Shown in pieces: positions 25,133-33,567 of a DNA stretch of 64,000 nt. The position numbers were made by a program, and so were the translations under genes. Under the pieces are notes generated by a model. It saw only the letters and a program-made list of their open reading frames with translations. It searched no databases and was not told where the DNA came from. This DNA is from Luteolibacter rhizosphaerae (GTDB lineage: Bacteria; Verrucomicrobiota; Verrucomicrobiia; Verrucomicrobiales; Akkermansiaceae), in assembly GCF_025950095.1 (NCBI RefSeq), contig NZ_JAPDDR010000002.1, positions 603,794-667,793 of the forward strand. The letters run 5' to 3'. Each line of letters starts with the position of its first letter. Position 1 is the first letter of the stretch.

Positions 25133-26386
25133 ATGGCAGCCTCTTCCTCCTCCACCAAGTTCGCCTGTCCCTCATGCCGCAAACAGCTTGCTGCGCCTCT
25201 GGACGCCGTTGGCTCGCAGGTTGCCTGCCCCGGCTGTTCGACCCCAATTCTGGTTCCCGCCGCCAGGGCCAAGGAGGCCTCGGCGCTCCCGAAGCTGGCG
25301 GCGGTCGCGTTGGTCGTTGTCTTGAGCGTAGGAGCGTTCTCGATACTCCGGGGCGGTGACGGAGCGAGCGGGACGGTAAAGGCCTCCTCGGATGCGGACG
25401 GGGCGGCGTCTGCCCGCGGAGGAAGCTCCGAAGCCCCGAATCTGGCGGATCAGATCTACGGGAAGCCGATCAAGCGTTCCGGATCTTCGGACTGGGAGGT
25501 GGCGTTCGCCTACTACGCGAAGGCGCTTGGAGCTAGTCAGATCATGTTCTCCGCGCAGGAGCGGAAAGGGAAGCTCGCAATCCTCCCGGGGCGGCTAGTG
25601 GTCGACCAGGTCGGCGATGGCTTCATCATGGCGTCCCATACCGCCAGCCGGGAGCAGTGGGTGCTCCACCCAGACAACCCCCGTGCGCTGGATGACATCG
25701 CGCTGACCGAGGGAACCTCCATCGCGCAGCTGGTCGGCGTTTATGCAGGACCTGAGCAGATGGAGACCGTCGACGGCGCGCCCCGCCGGATTCCCGCAAT
25801 GATCGTGTTCGGGATGCTGACCAGCAAGGGTTACCTGGACTTCGAAGCGCCGGGAACGGCCCGCGCTTCCGCCGAGGAGCTGAAACCCTACACTGACGCC
25901 CAAGCCGACCGGGAAGCGCAAGAGAAGGCCAAGGAAAAGGCAGAAGAGGCCGCACGAGAGGCGGAGCGGCAGGCCCAGCGGGCGAAGGACATCGCAGAGC
26001 TGGAGCAAGACCCGGCGTGGAACCCCAAAGCGAAACCGGCCGATAAGAAGCCGGAGAAGGCAGCGGAGCCGGGCGAAGACCCCGAGGAGGCATCGAAGCC
26101 GGCCAGCGAGGCGAACAATGACCTCGCGAAGGCTCGCGCCGATCTCGCGGCGGTGAAGTCGAAGATCGAAAGCGAGCGGAAGCGGCACGCCGACGCGCTC
26201 AATCTGATCAACACACTCACCTTGAACAAAACCAAGCCGGTCAAGGAAGGCTCTCCCGCTTACCACCGCTGCATGGAGGCATCCCGCATCATCGCGGAGG
26301 TGGAAAAGGGCGCGCCCGATCTAAAGGCCGAGAAGGCACACCTGGAGACGCTCGTCGGCGAACTTGATCCGGAAGTGCAGGAGTGA
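25133..26386 (+). CDS. Zinc-ribbon, single-TM, coiled-coil protein
   Basis: A 417-residue protein. An N-terminal zinc ribbon has the pairs ACPSCRKQL and ACPGCSTPI (residues 10-40), then a membrane helix AAVALVVVLSVGAFSIL (55-75) and a Gly/Ser linker. A globular domain follows (ADQIYGKPIKRSGSSDWEVA...GFIMASHTASREQWVLH), then a long charged coiled coil (EAQEKAKEKAEEAAREAERQ and onward) with Lys/Glu/Ala-rich linkers. ATG 25133 is chosen because it directly precedes the zinc ribbon and leaves the operators outside the coding region. Role unknown; a sensor or scaffold in a regulated membrane module is inferred from neighbours. Confidence 0.68.
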   Translation: MAASSSSTKFACPSCRKQLAAPLDAVGSQVACPGCSTPILVPAARAKEASALPKLAAVALVVVLSVGAFSILRGGDGASGTVKASSDADGAASARGGSSEAPNLADQIYGKPIKRSGSSDWEVAFAYYAKALGASQIMFSAQERKGKLAILPGRLVVDQVGDGFIMASHTASREQWVLHPDNPRALDDIALTEGTSIAQLVGVYAGPEQMETVDGAPRRIPAMIVFGMLTSKGYLDFEAPGTARASAEELKPYTDAQADREAQEKAKEKAEEAAREAERQAQRAKDIAELEQDPAWNPKAKPADKKPEKAAEPGEDPEEASKPASEANNDLAKARADLAAVKSKIESERKRHADALNLINTLTLNKTKPVKEGSPAYHRCMEASRIIAEVEKGAPDLKAEKAHLETLVGELDPEVQE

Positions 26387-26799
26387 TGAACGCAGCGATC
26401 ACAATCCGGCGCGGCGACCGCCTCTACGGTCCGTATTCGCCCGACCAGATCCGGGAGATGTTGGATACCGGCTCCTTGGTGCTCGACGACGAGGCCTGGA
26501 GTGAGAGCGGTGGGCAATGGACCACGCTCAGCCATATTCTCGTGGTCGCACCAAATCCCTCAGGCAACGGCGAGACAGACATGCTTGAATCAATGCTGGG
26601 CAATCCGGCCGAGGGCGATTCGCTCCCCTTCGCCCAGGAGGCCGATTCGGGGATGGGAGACCGCGTCGCTAACATCCTGATGGCGGTCGGACTCATCGCG
26701 ATAGCCGTGGGCACCTTCATTATCGTCCAGCAAATGGATGCGATAAAGGCGCGGCAAACGCAGGGTTCTACGCAAAGGCCCACGTCCCACTCTCCTTGA
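26386..26799 (+). CDS. GYF_2-domain membrane protein
   Basis: A 137-residue protein whose N-terminal part, ITIRRGDRLYGPYSPDQIRE then LDTGSLVLDDEAWSESGGQW, is the GYF_2/DUF4339 fold used for peptide binding. One membrane helix follows (ILMAVGLIAIAVGTFIIVQQ). The ATG overlaps the TGA of the preceding gene (TGATG), so translation is coupled. Probable partner of the zinc-ribbon protein. Confidence 0.75.
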   Translation: MNAAITIRRGDRLYGPYSPDQIREMLDTGSLVLDDEAWSESGGQWTTLSHILVVAPNPSGNGETDMLESMLGNPAEGDSLPFAQEADSGMGDRVANILMAVGLIAIAVGTFIIVQQMDAIKARQTQGSTQRPTSHSP

Positions 26800-26812
26800 A
26801 ACGGAACGGGGC

Positions 26813-27259
26813 ATGTCGCCCAAACAACCGACATTGATTCACCAAGCTCCCCCAATCATGTTGCTCGCCTGTCTGCTCATCGAAATCGCGGTCCTGGTCA
26901 TCCTGGCGATCATGGAACGGCAGCTTCAATACGTCGCGAACGTCGCCGCCGCTCTTGTCGCGGGGTGCTTCCTAGCATTCTACCAAGGCAAAGAATCGCT
27001 GGTGGTGAACCTGGGCGTTTGCGGCCTCGTCAGCTTCTTCGTCGTCATGGGGGCTACCATCTTGTGGTATGGAGTTCGCGTTACGGTTCTCTCGATCGGT
27101 AATCTCCCAGCTCTTGCACAAGCACTAGACATCGTAGCGATGCAAAGCGCGGTCGCCAGATCGTTGGCGGGAAAGCGCAGCAACCCTAACAGCTATGGGA
27201 ACCGACGCGTGGCCGAGGAGGTGGTGCGCGCGCTGAAAGACAGAAGTTCGAAGGAGTGA
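26813..27259 (+). CDS. Membrane protein, unknown
   Basis: A 148-residue protein with three or four membrane helices (IMLLACLLIEIAVLVILAIM; VANVAAALVAGCFLAFY; LGVCGLVSFFVVMGATILWY) and a basic soluble tail (ARSLAGKRSNPNSYGNRRVA). Third gene of the XRE-controlled run, 13 bases after the GYF gene. No family recognised. Confidence 0.6.
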   Translation: MSPKQPTLIHQAPPIMLLACLLIEIAVLVILAIMERQLQYVANVAAALVAGCFLAFYQGKESLVVNLGVCGLVSFFVVMGATILWYGVRVTVLSIGNLPALAQALDIVAMQSAVARSLAGKRSNPNSYGNRRVAEEVVRALKDRSSKE

Positions 27260-27590
27260 TTCGAAGAGGTGAGTGCTTTTTCCGCTCCGATAAGAAGGGG
27301 TTGTATGGGTCTGCTCCACGATTCGCGGCAAGCGCTCGGACGAATCGCCCGCATATCAGCATCGCCTTGGGACCTGCCCAAGAAAAATTCCCTCTGAGAG
27401 GTGGCCTCTAGGCCTGCGACTCGCTCGCGCTGAAAGTGAGGTCATATCAGAGTCCCTTGCTGGCATTGAGAGCAAGAGTTCATCGATTGGCGAGGTCCGG
27501 GGGCCCGTCAAGCGGCCGAATGCTCCCGACTTGCCGCGGTTCCCAGATAAAGAGGTTTTGATTCAGACTGACTGTTCCGGCTTGGCCAAA
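27260..27590. other. Gene-free stretch
   Basis: About 330 bases between two converging modules. I see no gene, strong hairpin or repeat. Confidence 0.4.
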
Positions 27591-28910
27591 CTATTCCTCT
27601 TGATCGGGTTGGTCGATACAAGCTCTAAAGATAGAATCCCAAATAGCGGCCATTCCCGACCAGTCGAGCCCTGCCTCCCCGACGCCGTCCTTGGCGGCCG
27701 CAATCTTCCGCGCAAATCGTTCTTCGAGCTGTCTTCTACCCATCAACTCACCCTGATACTTCTTGAGACATGGGTTGTAGCCCTTCCATTGGACCGGCTC
27801 CAGCTTTCCGTCGGTGCCCCTCAGAACATCTACGCCAAAGTAGAGCTCGATGCTACCTGCTAGGCCATTGACGTCCATCTCCACCTCCCCCTGTGGACCT
27901 ACTGTCGGGTATGCCTCACCCACCGGAATACTGGGATATCTGAGGACCTTGAACCTTTCTGGCAACGCCACCACGTCTAAAGGCCGCAACGCTTCCTCAG
28001 CGGCAGTATCGTTGTCGAATATTGCGATCACTCTGTTTGCGATCTGCGCACCAACCAGTCCCTTCAACACGTGAACAAGATTCGATGCGCCACCTGCCAA
28101 CCGCGGTTCATGAAAATCTAAGAAAGAGAAAAGAGGAAACAGATGAGGATACAGAACTCTCAAGGAGTCGCTAAGAAAAGCCGCATCAGACGATCCCTCC
28201 GTGAGGATCACAATCTTGGAATTCACAACGAATTCTCGCGAGATGCCGGCCTTAGCCAAGAGGGTCAATTGTTCCGTACCGTCATAGTAGCCAGCCGAGA
28301 CTAACTCCGTGTAATCCAAAACTACCTCTACCGTCTCGGGGAACACCTCGATCAAACCACGTAGTATCAGACGAATATCGCAAAGCGGAAAGCCCCACAA
28401 AAAATCTTCAAAGTCGTCATCGAGGATGATCCGCTGAGCGGTGGACAGCGTTTCCTGCTCTTCCCGATCGCAATAGCGACTCCTGCCCGATGCGACAAAT
28501 TCTCTCACTTGCTCCACCCAAAACTCGAAGGTGTAGTTCCGAAGAAAATCTTCAATCTGGTCATTCTCTAGCCAGTAGAATCCCGGTGCAAACCCTTCCT
28601 CAGCTAGCTGGTCCAGACTGGATGCCACCGAATGTTCAAAAGACGCCTGGGCAGCCCTCAAACTAAACCCCTGAATCTCCAGTCGATCCCTTAGCTTCGC
28701 CGCCTGGATCCGATACTCATATCCGGGTCCCGCGTCTTCGTCGTGGTCATCGTCGCTTGTCGTTTCCGTGTAGCCCTCATCATCGGACCATTTTCGCTTG
28801 TAAATGCGGCGGTCGCATTCCTCGAAGAAGGAGATTAGTTCGGGTGTCACATAAGACTTCATCGAAATGACAGAATGGCCGCCAATTTCCACGTCAGCAT
28901 AGCTTCCCAT
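27591..28910 (-). CDS. HEPN/Toprim-associated protein
   Basis: A 439-residue protein. The start MGSYADVEIGGHSVISMKSY is typical of the HEPN/Toprim-associated N-terminal domain. A middle region may hold the HEPN-like helices. From about residue 230 a Toprim fold appears: VILTEGSSDAAFLSDSLRV (catalytic Glu) and later RVIAIFDNDTAAEEAL (Asp-x-Asp), with the OLD-like order. Toprim domains of this type nick or cut nucleic acid with metal ions in defence proteins. It stands alone, flanked by gene-free DNA, which fits a single-gene defence factor, but that is inference. Confidence 0.75.
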   Translation of the reverse strand: MGSYADVEIGGHSVISMKSYVTPELISFFEECDRRIYKRKWSDDEGYTETTSDDDHDEDAGPGYEYRIQAAKLRDRLEIQGFSLRAAQASFEHSVASSLDQLAEEGFAPGFYWLENDQIEDFLRNYTFEFWVEQVREFVASGRSRYCDREEQETLSTAQRIILDDDFEDFLWGFPLCDIRLILRGLIEVFPETVEVVLDYTELVSAGYYDGTEQLTLLAKAGISREFVVNSKIVILTEGSSDAAFLSDSLRVLYPHLFPLFSFLDFHEPRLAGGASNLVHVLKGLVGAQIANRVIAIFDNDTAAEEALRPLDVVALPERFKVLRYPSIPVGEAYPTVGPQGEVEMDVNGLAGSIELYFGVDVLRGTDGKLEPVQWKGYNPCLKKYQGELMGRRQLEERFARKIAAAKDGVGEAGLDWSGMAAIWDSIFRACIDQPDQEE

Positions 28911-29392
28911 TTAGCGGGGAGTCTGCGGGGCCAGGTTCTCAAGTCAATGGCAGGAATGGATGTTCGACCATCGCCAACGAAAAGGAGAACCCACCGCGAA
29001 CAGAGCCGAACCCTTCTTGCAGATCTGTCGGGAGGCTAAGGTGCCGCTTTTCTCCGGCAATCTTCACCGGAGACACTCCTTTGAACTGGACGAAAGCATT
29101 GAACTTGGCTCGATAACGTGGCCTATCCGGAATACTTCCGTCACAACCTCGCCTTCAGTGGCATTCACACTCGGTGCCCGGGCAGTCGACGCGGGGGCAA
29201 CACAGGATACGGGATCGTCGAGTTGAAACGCAGACGCGAACCCCGGTCAAGTAGGTGTGCTCGCTCACAAACTGGAGCAGAATACTCGTCAAGTTCGGCC
29301 GTTTCTGTTCACATTACAAAGCCGTTGTGGGCTGGTCTAGGATCGTTCCGCGATTTACCTACCAGGAACGCGTATCTGCATTTTGTCTGCGG
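28911..29392. other. Gene-free stretch
   Basis: About 480 bases with only short overlapping frames that resemble no family. One plus-strand frame at 28960-29226 is open but has unconvincing composition. May be decayed coding DNA. Confidence 0.35.
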
Positions 29393-29749
29393 CTACCAGT
29401 CCTCGATTCGACCGGCAGCCTTCGCCAACTCGGAATACTTCGAAAGCGGCGTGTAGGTGTCGAACTGAAGGTCGACTTCGATCTCGAATCCGTCGGTGGC
29501 GATCGACTCCAGCTCATCGAGCGAAACGTATCCAAGCTCCGGCTGCCCCACTCCCAGGTCGCACAAGCCGTAGGCGACGTTCGTGTCGGGGTTCAGCTCC
29601 GTCAGTAGCCAAATGGCGTTCGCGTTTGGCGTGAACAGTTTCACCTCGGGGTAGAGGTCCGGCGTTTCGATCTCTGCTTCGGGAGCAACGATCATGAGTT
29701 CCCAGTTGATGATGAGGCGTTGACGGAGATGTTCTGGGATCAAGGGCAT
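29393..29749 (-). CDS. DUF2958 protein
   Basis: A 118-residue protein: MPLIPEHLRQRLIINWELMI, then PEVKLFTPNANAIWLLTELN, NVAYGLCDLGVGQPELGYVS and LDELESI, ending PLSKYSELAKAAGRIEDW. This is the full DUF2958 sequence, commonly carried by conjugative plasmids and ICEs; function unknown. ATG 29749 is used rather than an upstream one because the family begins at MPLIP. It supports plasmid ancestry for this part of the island. Confidence 0.88.
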   Translation of the reverse strand: MPLIPEHLRQRLIINWELMIVAPEAEIETPDLYPEVKLFTPNANAIWLLTELNPDTNVAYGLCDLGVGQPELGYVSLDELESIATDGFEIEVDLQFDTYTPLSKYSELAKAAGRIEDW

Positions 29750-30031
29750 GGGGAAATGGTCACGGTTGAAACACACGAGAAAATTCCCGTCAAGTTGGCC
29801 ACCCGACTCGATTACCCGGCAAAGGCAGTTGGAGCACTTCCGCCGAACGAGAAAGCTCGGTTGGGACGTCGCTGCACGACGACCGGCGCAGGTAAACCGG
29901 GAGGCATCTCAGACCTTGGAGGTCTTGTCTCAATCGGTGCAGGGTGCCCGTCTACTTGACGAGCACCCGCCCAGGCGTTTTACCACCTGTCAATAAGGAC
30001 GGTTGGATTGCCCCGCACGTTCGCTTGTCAC

Positions 30032-30673
30032 CTATCGGCTTACAATCCGCGCCCGGCGAGCCATATATCGAACCGTTGCGATCATCCGCGCCCGGTCATT
30101 CACGAGTGGCTCTGCGTCCCAACCAAAATCTTGTGGCAGATCGTGAGGAAAGAAGTCGTCCTCGTCCGGAGACATATCGATGTCGGGGTCCAACACCCCG
30201 AATAGCGGGAAAACGGGCTTCCTAGCAGCATCAACAAAGTGAGAGGGTAATCCGAATTCGTGCAGCGAGTCGGTAAAATACTCAACGTTAGGAAAGATGA
30301 GATTGAGGGGAGAGGGCACCAACGGGAAGTTCCGCCCCGGATGGAGTCCTGCGCCCTCGCAGACGAACGCGATTCCTCCGCACGCGAAAGGATGGTTCTC
30401 CCACCATTCCGTGAGGACCTGAAATGCGATGTCGAGATTGTTCGGGATGAGCACTTGGCGGCTCTCCGGATAGACCCACGGCGCGAAGTATTTCCTCTGC
30501 ACCATTTTTGCTCGTTTCGCCTGCCGGAGCATTTCGTCCACGCCCACGCTTTCCAATAGCCGCTCCTTCTCACGCAGGGCATCGGCCCACGGGGAGTGTC
30601 TAAGGAGAGAACATTCAAGGCGATTGAGATCCGGAAGATAAGAACTGGGGCTATTGAGCAGAATGTCATTCAT
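30032..30673 (-). CDS. Hypothetical protein
   Basis: A 213-residue soluble acidic protein starting MNDILLNSPSSYLPDLNRLE. It contains an aromatic-rich middle (KYFAPWVYPESRQVLIPNNLDIAFQVLTEWWENHPFACGG) and DIDMSPDEDDFFPHDLPQDF. No domain recognised. It ends the module before repeat copy C. Confidence 0.6.
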   Translation of the reverse strand: MNDILLNSPSSYLPDLNRLECSLLRHSPWADALREKERLLESVGVDEMLRQAKRAKMVQRKYFAPWVYPESRQVLIPNNLDIAFQVLTEWWENHPFACGGIAFVCEGAGLHPGRNFPLVPSPLNLIFPNVEYFTDSLHEFGLPSHFVDAARKPVFPLFGVLDPDIDMSPDEDDFFPHDLPQDFGWDAEPLVNDRARMIATVRYMARRARIVSR

Positions 30674-30999
30674 GGATTGTAGGGAGTGATTTTAGGGATT
30701 GGGCGAGAAAGCTTGGAAAGAAGCCGCGAAGCTACGAAAGACGAGGGTCTCTTCGTAGGCCTCCCGCGCTTCGAGGCCTTCTCCGGCGGGCTTCCGTAAC
30801 TTTTCTACTTGGGTATATCAGGGGCGCGCGCCTACGGCGCTTGGACGAGCTGCGGCAGCTAGGGCCGGAGGCCACTAGGTCCTTTCCGGGCCACGGGAGG
30901 GCCCTTCTTTTCGTTTGCCCCTTCGCGAGGGGTGCGAGCCCGCTTGCCTCCCGCAAAGCGCAGGGAAAGGCCGTCCCAGGCGCAGAGAAGACCACGCTG
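30674..30999. other. Gene-free stretch with repeat copy C
   Basis: Holds the reversed repeat copy and its hairpin. GC-rich flanking sequence shows no gene. It forms the left boundary of the polymerase-containing unit. Confidence 0.5.
30731..30840 (-). repeat. Dispersed repeat, copy C (inverted), with hairpin
   Basis: Read on the minus strand: GCGCCGTAGGCGCGCG, then GATATACCCAAGTAGAAAAG and TTACGGAAG (core 30791-30819), then a hairpin in which GCCTACGAA pairs with TTCGTAGC (30731-30760). It is inverted relative to copy D at 41209, and both read outward from the enclosed unit. Confidence 0.8.
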
Positions 31000-31329
31000 T
31001 TAGGCTGCCTCCGCTTCTGCTTTGGGTAGAGCGGCGGCAAACTGTCGGACTGCCTCGGACGGAATAAAGGGGAGGCAGGAAGAACTGCCGCTTCGCGTGG
31101 GCAGTAGCCACAGAACGCGTTCGCCTTTGTCACCGCGGACGCACGGGAACCCGCACGCGAGGATCGCGGCAAGCAGGCTATCGGTCAACGGGACTCTCAC
31201 CGGCGGCTTTCCAACGAAGCTCGCGAACTCCTCGACGACCGCAAACGGGGACTGCTTCTCTGCGAGCCAAAGGGACGCGGCGTTCAAGATCGTATCTCTC
31301 AACGATTTCTCGGTCTGTTTGTGCTTCAT
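31000..31329 (-). CDS. Small hypothetical protein
   Basis: A 109-residue protein starting MKHKQTEKSLRDTILNAASL, with a basic and helical N-terminus, then VRVPLTDSLLAAILACGFPC and an Ala/Glu-rich end. First of three unknown minus-strand genes at the left end of the polymerase unit. No family recognised. Confidence 0.5.
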   Translation of the reverse strand: MKHKQTEKSLRDTILNAASLWLAEKQSPFAVVEEFASFVGKPPVRVPLTDSLLAAILACGFPCVRGDKGERVLWLLPTRSGSSSCLPFIPSEAVRQFAAALPKAEAEAA

Positions 31330-31407
31330 GAACTCGAATTGGGGGATAGGGGGCGGACGCCGTCTCCAACGTCCGCCCCTTTGTCTTCTAACCAGCCACT
31401 GCGCGGA

Positions 31408-31890
31408 TCAGGCGGCGATGGCCGCCGAGACAATGCCCTCGCTCTCCCCGTCCTCCTCGTCCGCAAAGTGCTTGTGGGCCTTTTCCAAGGCGACAGCCCA
31501 GTCACGGCGAGCCTTCTTCGCGTCCTCGCCCTCCACGCCATAGGCGAGGTAGTAGCGGGAAACAGTGCCGAGGGTGCGGTGGATGATCGCAGCCTTGATG
31601 TCGACGCCGCTTTCGCTGAACTCCGCATCCGCGGCCAGCTCGATGAACTCCTTCAACGCCGCCTCGTCCGGGCGGAGCTTGATGGACTTCACCAGTTTCG
31701 CGATATCGCCGATGAAGATCACACCACCGGCCGCCAGGACCTTGGTGACGATCTCGCGGACTTCAGCGACCACGTTCTGGACGAGCGCCTGGTTCTCCTT
31801 GGGGATCACCTGGAGGAGATCCTGCAAGGACGCGATCGTGGGCTGGGTACGGTAGGTGCGGGCTTCGCCGCTATTGTTTTCGTTGTTCAT
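31408..31890 (-). CDS. Hypothetical protein of the polymerase unit
   Basis: A 160-residue acidic protein starting MNNENNSGEARTYRTQPTIA. The centre has LLQVIPKENQALVQNVVAEV and a hydrophobic LAAGGVIFIGDIAKLVKSIKL, then helices with RRDWAVALEKAHKHFADEED. No family recognised. Its regular spacing with flanking genes suggests one transcript. Confidence 0.6.
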   Translation of the reverse strand: MNNENNSGEARTYRTQPTIASLQDLLQVIPKENQALVQNVVAEVREIVTKVLAAGGVIFIGDIAKLVKSIKLRPDEAALKEFIELAADAEFSESGVDIKAAIIHRTLGTVSRYYLAYGVEGEDAKKARRDWAVALEKAHKHFADEEDGESEGIVSAAIAA

Positions 31891-31934
31891 GGTTTAGTAG
31901 ATGGTGATTAAGTTCGTCTTTCGGGTTGGCTGGA

Positions 31935-32450
31935 TTAAGCGGCTTCGTCGAGGCGGCCTTCGGTGGTGTCGGTGGTGTCAGTGACCGCAGGCTTGGCCTG
32001 GAGTTCCTGGGTCTTCTCCGCGACGTAGAGGTCGAGCGCCTTTTCATCCGACGCCAGCGCCGCCCACTCTGCAGCAGGCATCACCAGCGGGAGCAGCAGG
32101 TAGATCTTTCGGCCATAGCCCTCGATCACCGGCAGGTTGAGCCCGACCATTCCCATCGCGTCGCCGAGCCCGTTGGCCTTGCGGATCGGAAACGGCTTCA
32201 AGCCGAGGGCAGTGAGGGCGTCGAGCATCTCACTCGCGGACAGACCGACGCTCCCGACGTGCTTCATGATCGCCTCGGCATTCGTGCGGATGGTGTCCTC
32301 CCACACGCGGCGGCGCGAAGTGCCCGACGAATTCTTGCGGGAGGGGTTGGTGGTAGCCGGACGGAAGCCCGGGAGGTTACCCGCGTTAATGCGGAGGGTG
32401 TTGACGGTTGCCGCGGTGGCGCTGCTATTCTCATTCATTTGTGTATCCAT
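31935..32450 (-). CDS. Hypothetical protein of the polymerase unit
   Basis: A 171-residue protein starting MDTQMNENSSATAATVNTLR. A basic segment (NPSRKNSSGTSRRRVWEDTI) is followed by a helical domain (IMKHVGSVGLSASEMLDALTALGL...AMGMVGLNLPVIEGYGRKIYLL) that could be a small DNA-binding fold. It lies 44 bases upstream of the 31408 gene. Function unknown. Confidence 0.6.
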   Translation of the reverse strand: MDTQMNENSSATAATVNTLRINAGNLPGFRPATTNPSRKNSSGTSRRRVWEDTIRTNAEAIMKHVGSVGLSASEMLDALTALGLKPFPIRKANGLGDAMGMVGLNLPVIEGYGRKIYLLLPLVMPAAEWAALASDEKALDLYVAEKTQELQAKPAVTDTTDTTEGRLDEAA

Positions 32451-32825
32451 TCGGTTGGTTTGCTTTTGCTTTTTTGGGTCGCCTCAGGCACTGCGCCGTC
32501 GGCTGACTCGCACATTGAGCCCGACATTTCCGATTCCCGGAATTGAGCCATCCTCAAGGTGGCGGGGGCATTCCGCAGCTTTTGCGGCACCTCGCCGGAT
32601 GGCGGGCTTTCCAAGGGGCGGTGAAGGGATCAACGACATAATCGAATCGCCCTGATCCTACCCCGGAATCGGCATTTCCGATCAGTGCGGAATGCCCAGC
32701 AACGACGAGCTTGCAGCGGTTCAGGCCGTCAGATGAGCGTGATATTATGGGGCCGCCGGAACCTTGTTTCCGGGCGAATGGTCATTCGTGCGGATACATT
32801 GCGGCCCATGTTGTAATGACCGAAG
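32451..32825. promoter_or_regulatory. Recombinase upstream region with repeated half-sites
   Basis: Between the small minus-strand genes and the resolvase, CGGAAT/ATTCCG-type half-sites recur: CATTTCCGATTCCCGGAAT at 32525-32543, GCATTCCGC near 32568, and CGGAATCGGCATTTCCG followed by CGGAATGCC (about 32664-32696, forming GGCATT-CCG...CGG-AATGCC). Clustered inverted half-sites before a serine recombinase gene are what a res or att region looks like. Function inferred. Confidence 0.4.
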
Positions 32826-33509
32826 ATGGGTTCAGAACAACCGACAAAGTGGGTTTGCTACTATCGATGTAGTACACAGGAACAAGGTCGCTCGGGCCTA
32901 GGACTGGAGGCGCAACGAGCTACCGTAGAGGCTTTCATCGCCAACAAGCCGGGCGAAATGATCGCGGAGCTGACCGAGATCGAATCAGGAAGGAAAGCTA
33001 ACCGCCCGAAGCTGATGGAGGCGTTGGAGATCTGCCGGAAGCGGAAGGCACACCTGGTGATTGCGAAACTTGACCGCTTGGCACGAAGTGTCCGGGTAAT
33101 TAGTACGTTGATGGACAGCGGAGTTCCGTTCTCGGCCGCCGATATGCCAAACGCGAACCGCTTTATGATCCACGTCTACAGCGCCGTGGCCGAAGAGGAA
33201 GCGCGCCTAATCGGGGAGCGCACGAAGCAGGCCCTCCGGGCCGCCCGCGCCAGGGGCGTCGATATCGGGGCGACTGGCCGAGCTCTCGCCGCTAGACACA
33301 AGCGGGAGGCGACCGAACGCGCCGAACACTACCGAGAGCAGGTCGCAAAGCTCCGCTCCTCGGGCGTCATCTCAGTCCGCGGCTTCAGGGACGCCCTGAA
33401 CGAGCAGGGAGTCGTCTCTCCCGGAGGCGGACGCTGGCACGTCCGTAACACTTTCCTCCTCCTCAAAAGGCTGGATTCGGGCCCACTCGAAAAGGCACAA
33501 AACCCTTAG
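32826..33509 (+). CDS. Small serine recombinase (resolvase/invertase)
   Basis: A 227-residue protein: WVCYYRCSTQEQGRSGLGLE (catalytic Ser in YRCSTQEQ), IESGRKANRPKLMEALEIC, LVIAKLDRLARSV and VYSAVAEEEARLIGERTK. This is the resolvase domain up to about residue 140, then a DNA-binding tail with a recombinase-like helical part (SVRGFRDALNEQGVVSPGGG...WHVRNTFLLL). It probably acts on the half-sites upstream of it. It faces the large recombinase gene; the region after its stop carries an inverted GGGCGGTGTCGG...CCGACACCGCCC terminator-like sequence. Confidence 0.88.
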   Translation: MGSEQPTKWVCYYRCSTQEQGRSGLGLEAQRATVEAFIANKPGEMIAELTEIESGRKANRPKLMEALEICRKRKAHLVIAKLDRLARSVRVISTLMDSGVPFSAADMPNANRFMIHVYSAVAEEEARLIGERTKQALRAARARGVDIGATGRALAARHKREATERAEHYREQVAKLRSSGVISVRGFRDALNEQGVVSPGGGRWHVRNTFLLLKRLDSGPLEKAQNP

Positions 33510-33522
33510 AAACAGAAAAGGG

Positions 33523-33553
33523 CGGTGTCGGAACACGCCCGACACCGCCCTCT
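33523..33553. terminator. Hairpin between converging recombinase genes
   Basis: GGGCGGTGTCGG pairs with CCGACACCGCCC (allowing a loop of AACACGC), lying just after the resolvase stop and before the large recombinase stop. Position between converging genes suggests a bidirectional terminator, though the T-run is weak. Confidence 0.55.
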
Positions 33554-33567
33554 CAATCGCAGCAGGC

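Noticed and set aside
28960..29226. 88-residue plus-strand frame between the HEPN/Toprim and DUF2958 genes
   Set aside because: Open but with unconvincing composition, no family resemblance and no coupling to neighbours.
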